Shown: one piece after another, positions 17,387 to 28,709 of the stretch
Position numbering within the stretch: position 1 is the stretch's first letter
How the letters are laid out: the number at the start of each line of letters is the position of its first letter
Assembly (NCBI GenBank): GCA_015272155.1
Contig: JACYME010000145.1
Coordinates: forward strand, 1 to 49,843
Source of the DNA: Leptolyngbyaceae cyanobacterium T60_A2020_046
GTDB taxonomy: Bacteria > Cyanobacteriota > Cyanobacteriia > Phormidesmidales > Phormidesmidaceae
Direction of reading: 5' to 3'
DNA: 49,843 bases
The notes under the pieces: generated by a model
The model's database searches: none
The model's input: only the letters and a program-made list of their open reading frames with translations
Told to the model about the DNA's origin: nothing
Translations under genes and position numbers: made by a program

Positions 17387-19585
17387 ATGAGCAAGGGTTC
17401 TTCTGACGCGTTGAATCAGGTGGCGACACTCGTTGACCTTTTGCGTCATCGAGCAAGCAACCAGCCTGATCGCGTTGCCTACCAGTTTTTACCCGATGGA
17501 GAAGCTGAGGCAGCGGTAATGACCCATGCTGGGCTCGATCAGGCGGCGCGGGCGATCGCGACTCTGCTCACCAGCCTCAACTGCGCCGGACGGCCCGTGC
17601 TGCTGCTTTATCCACCCGGGTTGGACTACATTGCGGCCTTTTTTGGCTGCGTCTATGCCGGAGCGATCGCCGTGCCCGCCTATCCCCCCCGGCCCAACCG
17701 CTCCCTCGATCGCTTACAGGTCATGGGCCAAGACGCCGAAGCCACCGTCGCCCTGACCCACAGCACCGTCCTCAGCGGCCTGGAAAAGCGCCTTGCTGAG
17801 CACGCCCCTTTGAAACAACTGCACTGGCTCGCCACCGACGCGATCGCCCCCGACCTCGCCGACCAGTGGCAGCCGCCCACCCTCCGCGCCGACGATCTGG
17901 CCCTGCTACAATACACCTCCGGCTCCACAGGAACGCCCAAGGGCGTTATGATCAGCCACGGCAACCTGCTCCACAACTCCGCCCGGATTCAAGCCTTTTT
18001 TGGCGACACGCCCGCCAGCCAAGGGGTGTCGTGGCTGCCGCCCTATCACGACATGGGCCTCGTGGGCGGCATTTTGCAGCCGCTCTACGTCGGCGCACCG
18101 ATGGCACTCATGCCCCCGGTCGCCTTTTTGCAAAAGCCCTGGCGCTGGCTCCAGGCCATTAGTCGCTATGGGGCCACCACCAGCGGCGGCCCCAACTTTG
18201 CCTACGACCTGTGCGTGGAGAAAACCACCCCAGAGCAGCGTGCCACCCTGGATCTCAGCCGCTGGCAGTTGGCCTTTAGCGGTGCTGAGCCCGTGCGGGC
18301 AGAAACCCTGGCCCGCTTTACAGAAGCCTTTGCTCCGTCTGGGTTTCAGCCCTCGGCGTTCTACCCGTGCTATGGCATGGCCGAAGCAACACTGATGGTG
18401 ACGGGGGGCGATCGCGACGCCGCGCCCCATCTACACGCCATTGACGATCGCGCCTTGCAACACCACCACGCGATCGCCCCCACCGATCCGGCAACCCGCC
18501 GCACCATCGTCGGCTGTGGACGCGCCGCCGCCGACCAACCCATCCGGATTGTGAATCCTGACACCCATGAGCCCTGCCCCGAAGGTGGCGTCGGGGAAAT
18601 TTGGGTCGCCGCAGGGGGCAGCACCGCTCAGGGCTATTGGCACAAACCCGAGCAAACCGCAGCCACCTTTCAGGCCCACACCGCCGACCAGGCGGGGCCG
18701 TTTTTGCGTACTGGGGATCTAGGGTTCCTCCAGGGCGACGAACTCTTTGTTACCGGACGCCGCAAGGAGCTGATCATCATCCGAGGGCGCAACTACTATC
18801 CCAAGGACATTGAAGCCACGGTGGAAGCCGCGCATCCGGCCCTACGGGCGGGCGCGGGGGCAGCCTTTGCCATCACCATCGAAGGGCAAGAGCGGCTAGT
18901 GGTGGTGCAAGAGGTGGAGCGCAGTGCCCTGCGGCAGTTACCGGCGGCGGCCATCGTGGCGGCGGTGCGACGGGCGATCGCCGAGCAGCACGAACTGCAA
19001 CTTTACGGCCTACAACTGATCAAAACCGGCAGCATTCCCAAAACCTCCAGCGGCAAAATCCAGCGCTACCTCTGCCGAGCCGGCTATCTCGATAATCAGC
19101 TTGCGGTTGTCCACACCTGGCAGCTTGCCGCCCAAGACCAGCCCACCCCCGACCTTGACGGCGAAGTTCCCCCGGTGATTCCCTCGGTTTACCGTCCGCC
19201 CGTCCCTCCCATTTCAGGGGAGAATGGCACTACTGTCGAAGCGTTGCAGCGGTGGCTCGTGGACTGGTTGGCTCAGCAGCTTCAGGTTTCTGCCGATGAC
19301 ATCGATGTCACCCGCCCCTTTGCGGAATATGGCCTGGATTCTGTGGCCGCAGTGGAATTAACGGAATCCTTGCAAGCTGTTATTCCGCAGCCCCTGTCGC
19401 CCACCCTCGCCTACGAATATCCCACCGTGGAGGCTGTTGCGGGCTACTTGGCTCAACAGTTTGGGGATGATCAGAACGCCACGACATCAGAGCCCGCGTC
19501 CAACGCTGATGAATCCGAGCTCGCTGATCTGCTCAGCGAGTTGGAAGGTCTTTCGGACGCGGAAGTCGAAAAATTGCTGGGATAG
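17387..19585 (+). CDS. ols: Olefin synthase loading module: fatty acyl-AMP ligase plus ACP
   Basis: A 732-residue protein. Residues about 10-590 are a fatty acyl-AMP ligase: LQYTSGSTGTPKGVMISHGN (about 173), PYHDMGLVGG, TGDLGF (about 442), RGRNYYPKDIE and KTSSGKIQR. Residues about 620-700 are an acyl carrier domain with the phosphopantetheine serine in YGLDSVAAVEL (about 650). It should activate a free fatty acid with ATP and load it on its own ACP. The C-terminal helix LLSELEGLSDAEVEKLL looks like a class-2 docking tail for the next protein, which starts 28 bp downstream. In Synechococcus sp. PCC 7002 this module and the next form one polypeptide; here they are two genes. Confidence 0.93.
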   Translation: MSKGSSDALNQVATLVDLLRHRASNQPDRVAYQFLPDGEAEAAVMTHAGLDQAARAIATLLTSLNCAGRPVLLLYPPGLDYIAAFFGCVYAGAIAVPAYPPRPNRSLDRLQVMGQDAEATVALTHSTVLSGLEKRLAEHAPLKQLHWLATDAIAPDLADQWQPPTLRADDLALLQYTSGSTGTPKGVMISHGNLLHNSARIQAFFGDTPASQGVSWLPPYHDMGLVGGILQPLYVGAPMALMPPVAFLQKPWRWLQAISRYGATTSGGPNFAYDLCVEKTTPEQRATLDLSRWQLAFSGAEPVRAETLARFTEAFAPSGFQPSAFYPCYGMAEATLMVTGGDRDAAPHLHAIDDRALQHHHAIAPTDPATRRTIVGCGRAAADQPIRIVNPDTHEPCPEGGVGEIWVAAGGSTAQGYWHKPEQTAATFQAHTADQAGPFLRTGDLGFLQGDELFVTGRRKELIIIRGRNYYPKDIEATVEAAHPALRAGAGAAFAITIEGQERLVVVQEVERSALRQLPAAAIVAAVRRAIAEQHELQLYGLQLIKTGSIPKTSSGKIQRYLCRAGYLDNQLAVVHTWQLAAQDQPTPDLDGEVPPVIPSVYRPPVPPISGENGTTVEALQRWLVDWLAQQLQVSADDIDVTRPFAEYGLDSVAAVELTESLQAVIPQPLSPTLAYEYPTVEAVAGYLAQQFGDDQNATTSEPASNADESELADLLSELEGLSDAEVEKLLG

Positions 19586-19613
19586 CAAGCACGCTAACGG
19601 TAAGGGTTGACCT

Positions 19614-22600
19614 GTGGATGATCTCGCACAGCGCATTGCCAAGCTGTCGCCCCAGAAACGGGCGCTGCTGGAAGTCGAGTTACTCAAAAAGAAAGGTATT
19701 CCAGAGCCGATCGCGATTGTCGGGATGGGCTGTCGGTTTCCCGGTGCGCAGAATTGCGTCGCCTTTTGGCACCTGCTGACGACGGGGACGGATGCGATCG
19801 CGCCCATCCCCCGCGATCGCTGGGATGCCGACGCCCTCTACGACGCCGATGCCAGCACCCCCGGCAAAACCTACTGCCGCGAAGGGGGCTTCCTCGACCA
19901 TGTGGATGAGTTTGATCCAGAATTTTTCGGCATTTCCCCCCGCGAAGCCAGCTTCATTGACCCGCAACAGCGCCTCTTTCTCGAAGTCGCGTGGGAAGCC
20001 CTGGAGGACGCCGGACTCACTGCCCAGCGCCTCAGCGGCAGCCTCACCGGGGTGTTTGTGGGCCTGTCTACCAACGACTATGGGCAATGGCTGCTCGCTG
20101 GGCCAGAGGCTGTGGGCACCTACACCACCACGGGCCTAGCTTCGACAATGGCGGCCAACCGCCTATCCTATTTACTCAACCTGCGAGGGCCAAGTTTAGC
20201 GATCGATACGGCCTGCTCGTCCTCCCTGGTGGCGGTGCATTTGGCCTGTCAGAGCCTCCGCAGCGGGGAATCCAACCTCGCGATCGCGGGGGGCGTCAAC
20301 CTAATTCTGCGGCCCGAGTTGACCATCGGCTTCAGCAAACTCACTGCCCTGTCGCCCGATGGCCGCTGCAAAGCCTTTGATGCCGACGCTAACGGGTTTG
20401 TGCGGTCAGAAGGAGCCGGAGCCGTGGTGCTCAAACCCCTGAGCGCCGCCCTTCAGGCCGGGGATCCCATCTACGCGGTGATTCGCGGCAGCGCCGTCAA
20501 CCAAGATGGGCGCACCAATGGCCTGACCGCCCCCAACCGAGAAGCCCAAGCCAAGGTGATTCGTGCCGCCTTTGACCAGGCCGCGATCGCCCCGTCCCAG
20601 GTGGACTACATCGAAGCCCACGGCACCGGAACACTCCTCGGCGACCCCATCGAGGCCCGCGCCTTAGGCGACGTACTGGGCGATCGCGCCACCCCCGTCG
20701 CGATCGGCTCCGTCAAAAGCAACATCGGCCACACCGAAGCCGCCGCCGGCATCGCCAGCCTCATCAAAACGGCGCTGTGTCTCAAGCACGGCACCCTAGT
20801 GCCCAGCCTGCACTTCCAGCGTCCTAACCCGCACATTTCCTTTGCCGAACTGCCGCTGACGGTGCAGCAGCGCTGCGCACCTTGGCCTACGACGGGCAAG
20901 CGCACGGCGGCGGTGAGTGCCTTTGCCTTTGGGGGTACCAATGCCCATGCGGTGCTTCAGTCGGCCCCGGATCTGGCGGCTCCGACTGTGCCCCAAGAAC
21001 GCCCGGCCCATGTGTTGAGCCTCAGCGCCAAAACCCCTGCCGCCCTGGCCGCACAGGCCCGACAGATGGCGGCTTGGCTGCGCCACCAGGACGCCGCGAT
21101 CGCCGCCGTTTGCCATAGCCTGAACGTCGGGCGCAGTCCCTTTAGCCATCGCCTCGCCGTGGTGGGAACCACCGCGACGGAACTCGCCACCCAGCTCGAA
21201 GCTGCCGCGATCGCGCCGTCGCCCCGCCCCAGCCGCGACAAAGCCGTGGTGTTTTTGTTCACCGGGCAGGGCGCGCAGTATGGCGGCATGGGGCGAACCC
21301 TCTATGACACCCAGCCCGTCTTCCGTGACACCCTCGATCGCTGCGCCGATCTGCTCACGCCGTATCTGGACGTGCCGCTGCTGGAGGTCATGTTTGACCG
21401 CAGCGATCGCATTCACCAAACGGCCTACACCCAGCCCGCTCTCTTTGCCCTGGAATATGCCCTGGCCTATCTCTGGCAATCGTGGGGTATTCAGCCCGCA
21501 GCGGTGCTAGGCCACAGCGTGGGAGAATATGTCGCCGCCTGCGTGGCCGGGGTGCTGAGCCTGGAGGATGGCCTGCGCCTCATTGCCCAACGGGCCAAGC
21601 TGATGCAGTCCTTGCCTGCGGGCGGCACAATGGCGGCGGTCTTTGCGGACGCGGAAACGGTAGCCGCCACGATCGCGCCCTTGAACGCGGCAGCCCCAGA
21701 CAGCGTCGCGATCGCCACCCTCAACGGCCCCGCCAATACTGTCATTGCGGGAACGAAATCTGCGATCGCCACCGCGATCGCCCACTTCACCGACCAAGGC
21801 ATTCGCACCCAAGCATTACAGGTGTCCCACGCCTTTCACTCGGCGCTGATGGAGCCGATTTTGCCCGTCTTTGACCACATTGCCCGCCAAATTTCCCATC
21901 ACCCTGCCCGCATTCCCCTCGCGCTCAATACCACCGGACAGTTGCTCGCCATTGGCGACACCCTTGCCCCCGACCATTGGCGTCGCCATGCGCGGGAGGC
22001 GGTACGCTTTGCCGACGGTCTCCACAGCCTGCACGCGGCGGGGTTTCGCTGCTTTTTGGAAGTGGGGCCACACCCGGTGCTGAGCAGCATGGGCCGTCGC
22101 TGCCTGCCGCCGGAGGGCGTTACGTGGCTGCCCACCCTGCGCCGGGGCCAGGATGATTGGCTGACGCTGCTACCCAGTTTGGGCCGTCTCTTTGAGAAAG
22201 GGCTGCCCGTGGACTGGGCCGCCTTCGATCGCCCCTATGGCTACCCTCGCCTGCACGGATTGCCCACTTACCCCTTCCAGCGCCAGCGCTATTGGTTTGA
22301 GCTACCGGATCACGTCACCGCAGTGCCTACGGGATTGGGCACGATCGCCCCCGCTGCCCCCAGCGATGATCCCTGTTTTTACCAAATCCAGTGGCAGCCC
22401 GCGCCACCGCTCGACACTCCAGCCAGCTTGGCTGGAACCCGCTGGCTCGTGCTGTGCGATCGCGCCGGGGCGGGCGATCGTGGGGTGAATCAACTGCGCG
22501 CTGCCCAGGCCCACGTCACTACCCTCACCATCGGCCCCCACACCCAGCGGGATGGCGATACCTATACCCTCAACCCCGACGATAGCGACGCCCTGGCAGC

Positions 22601-25600
22601 GTGTGTCGATCACTTGGCCCGGGCCGCCGAGCCTTGGACAGGAGTGATCTATCTGTGGGGGCTGGATGGCAGCGATCGCCCCTGTCAGGCAGCAACGCCC
22701 CTGCGGTACCTGGTGGCCTGGGTGCAAGCCTGGATTCGGCAGACGCCCGCCCCGACTCACCTGCCCAAGGTGTGGATTGTGACGCCCCAAAGCCAATCCC
22801 TGCCGGGCGATCGCGATCGCGGCAACCCCTTTGGGGGACTGCTGTGGGGCTTTGGCCAAAGTCTAGCGTTGGAACATCCCGAGCTGTGGGGTGGCCTGAT
22901 AGATCTGCCGATCGCGGCCACAGCAGCGGACTGGGAGGCTCTGGTCGCTCAGCTACGGGCTCCGGCGGAGCGCGATCGCGTCGCCATTCGCAACGGTCAA
23001 ATTTGGAGCGCCCAGCTTGCCCCCGTTCCTGCGCTGGATCAGGCGGCGATCGACTATCGGCCCGACCCCAGCGGCACCTACCTGATCACGGGCGGGCTCG
23101 GAGCCCTGGGACTGCACATTGCCCACTGGCTGGTCGAACGCGGGGCCAAAACGCTGGTTCTCGTCAGCCGCCGGGGCGAACGCCCGGAGCATGTGTCAGA
23201 ACTCGCGAAAATGCGGCAGGCCGGAGCCACCCTCCACGTTGAAGAAGTGGACGTCACCGATGCCGACGATGTCGCCGCCCTGCTGGAAGATATTCAAGAC
23301 TCGCTGCCACCGCTGCGGGGCGTGTTCCATGCTGCCGGAGTGTTGCAGGATGGCGCGATCGCAGGGCAGTCCTGGGGCGACTTTGAGGCGGTGCTCGCGC
23401 CCAAAGTCAGCGGCGCGTGGAACCTACACCACGCCACTCAGCATCTTTCCCTGGAATGCTTTGTCCTGTTTTCCTCAGTCGCATCGCTGCTCGGGTCGCC
23501 AGGACAGAGCAACTACGCCGCCGCCAATGCCTTTCTCGATGCTCTGGCCCAGTGGCGACGCCAGCAGGGTCAACCTGCGATCGCCCTCAACTGGGGGCCG
23601 TGGCAGGAGGGCGGCTTTGCCCTGCACCACCAAGACACCCTCAAACGGCTGAGCGCACGGGGTATTCAGAGCTTTTCAGCAACGGAGGGCATCTACCGGC
23701 TGGCCCAAGTGCTCAGCCAGCCCCAATCGCCCGCCCAACTAGGCATCGCGCGGATCCATTGGCCCACGCTGTTGCCCCAACTGCCCACAGAAACGCCGCC
23801 TGCGCTCTTTGCCCAGGTCGGCCCCTCAGCAGCGGCTTCCAAGCCCACGGCCAATCTGCTGGCAGACCTGCGATCGCGCTCCCACCGCGATCGCGCCGAT
23901 CGCCTTCGCACCTACCTCCAGCAAGAAGTTGCCCTTGTTCTGGGCCGCACCGATGCCATTCCCACCCATCAAAACCTGTTGGATGTGGGACTCGATTCGC
24001 TGATGGTGATGGATTTGCTGGGTCTGTGCAAGCGCGACCTGGGCCTCACCCTGTATCCCCGCGAGGTGTTTGAGCATCCCACCCTCGATGCCCTGAGCCA
24101 ATACCTCGCCACCGAACTGGATCGCACCCTGTCGCCAACGATCAACCCAGACACGGCAGCGTCCGATGCTCCGGCAGACTTTGTGGTACCCATTTGGGGC
24201 CGCGATCGCACCTTTGCGCCCCCGGCCCAGCGCAACCCGCCGATGGTGTTTTTGCTCAGCAGCCCGCGATCGGGCTCCACGCTGCTGCGGGTCATGCTGG
24301 CGGGCCATCCCGATCTGTTTTGCCCGCCCGAGCTGCACCTGCTGCCCTTTGAAACTTTGGCAGAGCGCCAAAACGCCCTCGCCGAAAGCTACCTGGGCGA
24401 AGGCTTGCAGCGAGCGCTAATGGAACTGATGGATTTGGATGCAGCGGCTAGCCAGACGCTCTTGGCGGAATGGACGGCTCAAAACCTCTCCGTCACGGCG
24501 GTGTATGACAAGCTGCAACAGTTGGCGGGCGATCGCCTGCTGGTGGACAAATCCCCCACCTATGGCTTCAGCACCGCCACCCTGCACCGGGCCGAGCAAG
24601 TCTTTGACCAGGCAAAATATATTCACTTGGTGCGTCATCCCTACGCGGTGATCGACTCCTTTGTCACCAACCGCATGGATAAAATTTTTAACCTCACGGC
24701 GCGATCGCCCCATGCCCTCGCCGAGCAAGCCTGGGCCGTGAGCAATCAAAATATCTGCGACTTTTTGGCCGCGATCGCCCCCGACCGCCACCACACCCTG
24801 CGCTATGAAGACCTCGTCACCGACCCCGAGCAAGTCATGGGCAAGCTCTGTGAATTCCTGGGGCTACCCTTCCACCCGGCGGTGCTAGAGCCCTACGCCC
24901 AGCGCGAACAGCGCATGACCGATGGAGTGCGGGCGAAATCTCTGCCCATTGATGACCCCAACTTCCACCGTCGGCGCGCCATCGACCCCGTCCTGGCTGA
25001 AGCCTGGAAGGCGGTAACCCTGCCCCAGCCGTTGACCGCCCAAAGTCGCGCGATCGCCGCCCGCTTCGCCTACCCCGTCTCCCCAGAAGCCGCCCCGGCC
25101 CCGGTACAGTTTGCCACCGCTGCCCCCCTACAAACCATGACCGAACACACCATCAACGTGCGTGGTCTAGACCTCTGCGTCTGCTTCTGGGGGGCTGACA
25201 CCGCGCCGCCCATTGTGTGCCTGCACGGAGTGCTCGACCAAGGGGCCATTTGGGATCCCGTTGCGCCGACCTTGGTACAGCATGGCTATCGCGTCATTGC
25301 GCCCGACCTGCGCGGCCACGGCAAATCTGCCCACATTGGCCCCGCCGGAAATTACCAACTGCTTGACCACATTGGCGATATTGATGCCCTGGTGCAAGGA
25401 CTGGGGTTAGAAACCTTCCATCTGGTGGCTCACTCCATGGGCGCAGTGATTGCCAGTGCCTTCACCAGCGCTCGCCCAGAGCGGGTCAGGTCCCTGGCGC
25501 TGGTGGAGCCCGTTGTTCCTGGGGAAGAAACCGATGAAGCCGCAGAGCAGCTCATGACCCATCTGAATTATTTGGCGAAACCGCCCACCCATCAGACCTA

Positions 25601-25994
25601 TCCACATTTGGCTGACGCGATCGCGCGGTTTCAGCAGTCCATTCCGGGCATCATGCCCGACTGGGCCCAAGCCCTGACCACCCGCGTGATTCAAACGGTG
25701 GCGGGGGGCGTCAGTTGGCGCTGGGATCCTCGCCTCCAGGTGCGGACGCGCTTTGGCCTCAGCGGGGGCACCTTTACCCGCGATCGCTACGCGCAACTTT
25801 TGCAACGGGTGAACTCTGCCACCACGCTCATCTTTGGCCAACAGAGCACCTTCAACCGCCCGGAGGATATTGCCTTCCAGCGTCAGCACTTGGCCCATGC
25901 CGAAGTGGTGTCCATTCCGGGACGGCACCATCTGCCCCTAGAAGCTCCGGCGGAGGTGGTGCGCATCCTCCTGAAAACCCTGACCCAGGGCTAG
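19614..25994 (+). CDS. ols: Olefin synthase extension and release module (KS-AT-KR-ACP-ST-TE)
   Basis: A 2126-residue type I polyketide synthase starting with GTG. Order: N-terminal docking helix ([20 protein letters not shown]); ketosynthase from about 28 (Cys201 in [12 protein letters not shown], His in EAHGTGT and [10 protein letters not shown]); acyltransferase (Ser about 635 in GHSVGEYVA; the ending AFHSALM is malonyl-type); ketoreductase (GGLGALG about 1160, Ser/Tyr in LFSSVASL and SNYAAANAF); ACP (GLDSLMVMD, about 1461); sulfotransferase with PAPS-binding [11 protein letters not shown] (about 1550); thioesterase (Ser in AHSMGA about 1941, Glu in [10 protein letters not shown], His in GRHHLPLE). 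It should extend the acyl chain by one malonate, reduce it to beta-hydroxy, sulfate the hydroxyl, then hydrolyse, decarboxylate and eliminate sulfate to give a 1-alkene. Very confident in architecture. Confidence 0.95.
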   Translation: MDDLAQRIAKLSPQKRALLEVELLKKKGIPEPIAIVGMGCRFPGAQNCVAFWHLLTTGTDAIAPIPRDRWDADALYDADASTPGKTYCREGGFLDHVDEFDPEFFGISPREASFIDPQQRLFLEVAWEALEDAGLTAQRLSGSLTGVFVGLSTNDYGQWLLAGPEAVGTYTTTGLASTMAANRLSYLLNLRGPSLAIDTACSSSLVAVHLACQSLRSGESNLAIAGGVNLILRPELTIGFSKLTALSPDGRCKAFDADANGFVRSEGAGAVVLKPLSAALQAGDPIYAVIRGSAVNQDGRTNGLTAPNREAQAKVIRAAFDQAAIAPSQVDYIEAHGTGTLLGDPIEARALGDVLGDRATPVAIGSVKSNIGHTEAAAGIASLIKTALCLKHGTLVPSLHFQRPNPHISFAELPLTVQQRCAPWPTTGKRTAAVSAFAFGGTNAHAVLQSAPDLAAPTVPQERPAHVLSLSAKTPAALAAQARQMAAWLRHQDAAIAAVCHSLNVGRSPFSHRLAVVGTTATELATQLEAAAIAPSPRPSRDKAVVFLFTGQGAQYGGMGRTLYDTQPVFRDTLDRCADLLTPYLDVPLLEVMFDRSDRIHQTAYTQPALFALEYALAYLWQSWGIQPAAVLGHSVGEYVAACVAGVLSLEDGLRLIAQRAKLMQSLPAGGTMAAVFADAETVAATIAPLNAAAPDSVAIATLNGPANTVIAGTKSAIATAIAHFTDQGIRTQALQVSHAFHSALMEPILPVFDHIARQISHHPARIPLALNTTGQLLAIGDTLAPDHWRRHAREAVRFADGLHSLHAAGFRCFLEVGPHPVLSSMGRRCLPPEGVTWLPTLRRGQDDWLTLLPSLGRLFEKGLPVDWAAFDRPYGYPRLHGLPTYPFQRQRYWFELPDHVTAVPTGLGTIAPAAPSDDPCFYQIQWQPAPPLDTPASLAGTRWLVLCDRAGAGDRGVNQLRAAQAHVTTLTIGPHTQRDGDTYTLNPDDSDALAACVDHLARAAEPWTGVIYLWGLDGSDRPCQAATPLRYLVAWVQAWIRQTPAPTHLPKVWIVTPQSQSLPGDRDRGNPFGGLLWGFGQSLALEHPELWGGLIDLPIAATAADWEALVAQLRAPAERDRVAIRNGQIWSAQLAPVPALDQAAIDYRPDPSGTYLITGGLGALGLHIAHWLVERGAKTLVLVSRRGERPEHVSELAKMRQAGATLHVEEVDVTDADDVAALLEDIQDSLPPLRGVFHAAGVLQDGAIAGQSWGDFEAVLAPKVSGAWNLHHATQHLSLECFVLFSSVASLLGSPGQSNYAAANAFLDALAQWRRQQGQPAIALNWGPWQEGGFALHHQDTLKRLSARGIQSFSATEGIYRLAQVLSQPQSPAQLGIARIHWPTLLPQLPTETPPALFAQVGPSAAASKPTANLLADLRSRSHRDRADRLRTYLQQEVALVLGRTDAIPTHQNLLDVGLDSLMVMDLLGLCKRDLGLTLYPREVFEHPTLDALSQYLATELDRTLSPTINPDTAASDAPADFVVPIWGRDRTFAPPAQRNPPMVFLLSSPRSGSTLLRVMLAGHPDLFCPPELHLLPFETLAERQNALAESYLGEGLQRALMELMDLDAAASQTLLAEWTAQNLSVTAVYDKLQQLAGDRLLVDKSPTYGFSTATLHRAEQVFDQAKYIHLVRHPYAVIDSFVTNRMDKIFNLTARSPHALAEQAWAVSNQNICDFLAAIAPDRHHTLRYEDLVTDPEQVMGKLCEFLGLPFHPAVLEPYAQREQRMTDGVRAKSLPIDDPNFHRRRAIDPVLAEAWKAVTLPQPLTAQSRAIAARFAYPVSPEAAPAPVQFATAAPLQTMTEHTINVRGLDLCVCFWGADTAPPIVCLHGVLDQGAIWDPVAPTLVQHGYRVIAPDLRGHGKSAHIGPAGNYQLLDHIGDIDALVQGLGLETFHLVAHSMGAVIASAFTSARPERVRSLALVEPVVPGEETDEAAEQLMTHLNYLAKPPTHQTYPHLADAIARFQQSIPGIMPDWAQALTTRVIQTVAGGVSWRWDPRLQVRTRFGLSGGTFTRDRYAQLLQRVNSATTLIFGQQSTFNRPEDIAFQRQHLAHAEVVSIPGRHHLPLEAPAEVVRILLKTLTQG

Positions 25995-26067
25995 GGCGAG
26001 ATGAAGCATTCCTTGTATCTTAAAAGCGGGACGCTAGACCGCCCAACCCTTTTATCCTCCCCCCCTG

Positions 26068-26376
26068 ATGCTCGACAAGCAGACCCTCTTCGCCATTTCC
26101 CTGTTTCCCTACCTGGGGTTTCTATACTTTCTGACGCGATCGCGCCAGACCCCGCGCCTAGCCCTCATCGGCTTCTACGTGCTGCTGATTTTCGTTGCGG
26201 TCACGATTCCTGCTGGCATCTACGCCCAGCGGGTCTACGGCGCAGAGTTGGCGAATGTGGATTGGCTCCACGGCAGCGCAGAATCCTTTTTGAGTTTGTC
26301 GAATATTTTGGTGGTGCTGGGGTTTCGGCAGGCAGTATTGACCTGGCGCAAGCGATCGCAAACGCCCTCGTCCTAG
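26068..26376 (+). CDS. DUF3593 small membrane protein
   Basis: A 102-residue protein with three hydrophobic segments: LFAISLFPYLGFLYFL (about 6-22), LALIGFYVLLIFVAVTIPAG (about 31-50) and a weaker one near LSNILVVLGFRQAVL (about 78-92). The sequence around YGAELANVDWLHGSAESFLS, just before the last segment, matches DUF3593 proteins, found in cyanobacteria and plants, from memory. It starts 73 bp after the olefin synthase gene in the same direction, so it may share the transcript, though it is not part of known olefin pathways. Function unknown. Confidence 0.75.
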   Translation: MLDKQTLFAISLFPYLGFLYFLTRSRQTPRLALIGFYVLLIFVAVTIPAGIYAQRVYGAELANVDWLHGSAESFLSLSNILVVLGFRQAVLTWRKRSQTPSS

Positions 26377-26660
26377 AGCCCGTTATTGGCGTCATAGATT
26401 GATGGTGAAGCGCGCCCTAGCGCGACCATCCGCTAGAGGCGGTCACTGACCCACGTCATGCCAGGAACCCCAAGGTTCTATGAATCGCGCGGCTCCCAGT
26501 GCGCCCCAGCCCCCACGAAGGGATTCAGCAAATGACGAAACACGATCGCGCGCACCTGCCGCAAGTATCGCCCAGAGATTTGTCGCGTCTTTGCCGCAAT
26601 CGCAGGGGGTTGCGGTAGGCTTCACACAACATCGTGCGCGACAAGGACACAGAACACGCA

Positions 26661-28640
26661 ATGGTAATGGGGGGTATGGGCAGCTACGGCAGCCTGCTCG
26701 GCGGTAGGTATCGGCTGTTGCGAGAATTGGGACGGGGCGGCTTTGGGCACACCTTTTTGGCCGAAGATACCAACCGCTTCAACGAACTGTGCGTGCTGAA
26801 GGAGTTTTTGCCCCAGGTCAACGACCCCGACAGTTTGCAAAAAGCCAAACAACTGTTTGAGCGCGAAGCCGGGGTGCTCTATCAGCTCAACCATCCACAA
26901 ATTCCGCGCTTTCGGGAACTGCTGCGCGTGCAAGCCGGGAGCCAAGGCCGTTTGTTCCTCGTGCAAGACTATGTCGAGGGGCCAACCTACCAAGCCTTGC
27001 TCGAAACCCGACTGCGGGCGGGCGATCGCTTCTCCGAGGCCGAGGTGCTCAAACTGCTACACCAGGTTTTGCCCGTCCTCGACTACATCCACAGCATCGG
27101 CGTCATCCACCGCGACATCGCCCCCGACAATCTCATCCTGCGCAACAGCGACGGCCTCCCCGTCCTCATCGACTTTGGCGGGGTAAAACAGCTCGCGACC
27201 GTAGTGCAGCAGCAGGTGGGGGCCGCCGTGGTGCCCACCCGCCTCGGCAAGGTCGGCTATGCCCCCGAAGAGCAGCTTGAAACCGGAGCCGTCAGCCCCA
27301 GTGCCGACCTCTACGCCCTAGCGGTGACGGTGTTGACCTTGCTGACCGGGGAGCCGCCCCAGACCCTCTATGATGCCTACAACAAGCGCTGGCGCTGGCG
27401 CGACGAGGTTAACCTGAGTCCGCGTCTGGGCATGGTGCTCGATCGCATGTTGGCTCCGCGCGTGGGCGATCGCTACACCTCCGCCAGTGCAGTCATGCAA
27501 GCCCTCAGCACCCCCAATGCCTACCCCGACCCCACAGCAGCCGTCCGTGCCGTTGACCCCACCCGTGCGGTCGCGCCCGGTCGCGGATACGTGCTCCCCA
27601 CCCGCGCTGCCGATCCTCCCATGCCCGCGCCATCGCGTCTCTCCGCCCCTCGGGCATCGTCCCTGGGACGCTTCAATGGCTGCTGGCAAGCACTGCTCGG
27701 GTTGTTCCTAGTGTTGAGCACCGTTGGCCTCGTGTGGTGGATTGCTGGGCAGTGGGAGCCCACGGGCACCGGCCCATCGGACAGCCTCAGCGGCAATGGC
27801 AGTGAACAGAGCGGCGGCCTCTCCGATGCTGAGCAAGCACAGAAGGACGCCCTCCGCCGCCGTCGCGAAGCTCTGGGCGTGGAGAATCGCGTGCTGGTTG
27901 GCATCACCGATCAGTTGTTTTACAGCCGGTTTCCCGATCGCCAGGGGCAGCCCCTCAGCGATCGCCCCGAAGATGCCCCCCTCCGCGCCGAGTGGGACAG
28001 CATTGCCACTGAAGTGTTGGACGTGGTGGAAAACCAGCTCAGTGCGGAAGCGCGGCAACGCCTCGGAACCTATAGCGACGCCAACCGCGAAACTTGGCGG
28101 CAGGCGGTCAACCAGCACTATGTCAGCAGCAGTGCGCTCTTTGACCTTGCCGATGCCAAATTTGCTTATTTGTTCCCTGAAACGGCGAGTCAACCCTTTG
28201 TCGATCTACCCATTGGGCAGATTTGGTATGGGCTGGCGGATGATGCGGTACGGGCGCTGCAATCGGGCGATCGCCTGCAAGAAATTCGCTTTGAGCCGGG
28301 TTCTTTTTCGCAGTCGGTGCGCGATCGCCTCAACCCCGGTGAGGGCCGCGTCTACCTCCTCAACCTCAACGAGGGTCAGCTTATGCGCCTTAACCTCCAA
28401 GCCTCCGAGGGCAGCACACGGCTCTCGATTTATGTGCCCAGCCCCAACAATGCGGTGCCCCATTTGCTGGCAGATGCCCCCGACACTACCTGGTCGGGCC
28501 AGTTGCCCCAGACGGGCTATTACGAGGTAGTGGTGGTTTCAACAAGCGATCGCCCCCTCGACTATGCCCTCGACATCGGGGTGGATAACGTCACCTCCAC
28601 CCCGAGCGAAGCCCCGGCCGACCCAGAGGAGAAAAATTAG
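26661..28640 (+). CDS. Membrane Ser/Thr protein kinase with extracytoplasmic domain
   Basis: A 659-residue kinase. The kinase domain covers about 17-285: glycine loop LGRGGFGHTFLAED, lysine in CVLKEFLPQ, catalytic loop HRDIAPDN in place of the usual HRDLKPEN, and magnesium loop LIDFGGVKQL. A proline-rich linker leads to one membrane helix (ALLGLFLVLSTVGLVWWIAG, about 347-366). The outer part of about 290 residues has a region (about 415-520) resembling the all-helical IMS/DUF4101-like segments found after cyanobacterial kinases, then a beta-rich end resembling a PPC domain (VYLLNLNEGQLMRLNLQASE). The frame is open to 26634; ATG 26661 or 26667 fits better. No neighbour points to a substrate. 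Confidence 0.88.
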   Translation: MVMGGMGSYGSLLGGRYRLLRELGRGGFGHTFLAEDTNRFNELCVLKEFLPQVNDPDSLQKAKQLFEREAGVLYQLNHPQIPRFRELLRVQAGSQGRLFLVQDYVEGPTYQALLETRLRAGDRFSEAEVLKLLHQVLPVLDYIHSIGVIHRDIAPDNLILRNSDGLPVLIDFGGVKQLATVVQQQVGAAVVPTRLGKVGYAPEEQLETGAVSPSADLYALAVTVLTLLTGEPPQTLYDAYNKRWRWRDEVNLSPRLGMVLDRMLAPRVGDRYTSASAVMQALSTPNAYPDPTAAVRAVDPTRAVAPGRGYVLPTRAADPPMPAPSRLSAPRASSLGRFNGCWQALLGLFLVLSTVGLVWWIAGQWEPTGTGPSDSLSGNGSEQSGGLSDAEQAQKDALRRRREALGVENRVLVGITDQLFYSRFPDRQGQPLSDRPEDAPLRAEWDSIATEVLDVVENQLSAEARQRLGTYSDANRETWRQAVNQHYVSSSALFDLADAKFAYLFPETASQPFVDLPIGQIWYGLADDAVRALQSGDRLQEIRFEPGSFSQSVRDRLNPGEGRVYLLNLNEGQLMRLNLQASEGSTRLSIYVPSPNNAVPHLLADAPDTTWSGQLPQTGYYEVVVVSTSDRPLDYALDIGVDNVTSTPSEAPADPEEKN

Positions 28641-28709
28641 GTGGCGTGAAATGGGGCGCGATCGCGGCCCCCACCCTGCAACCCCGACAACTTTTCTGAA
28701 ATCAGCCCG

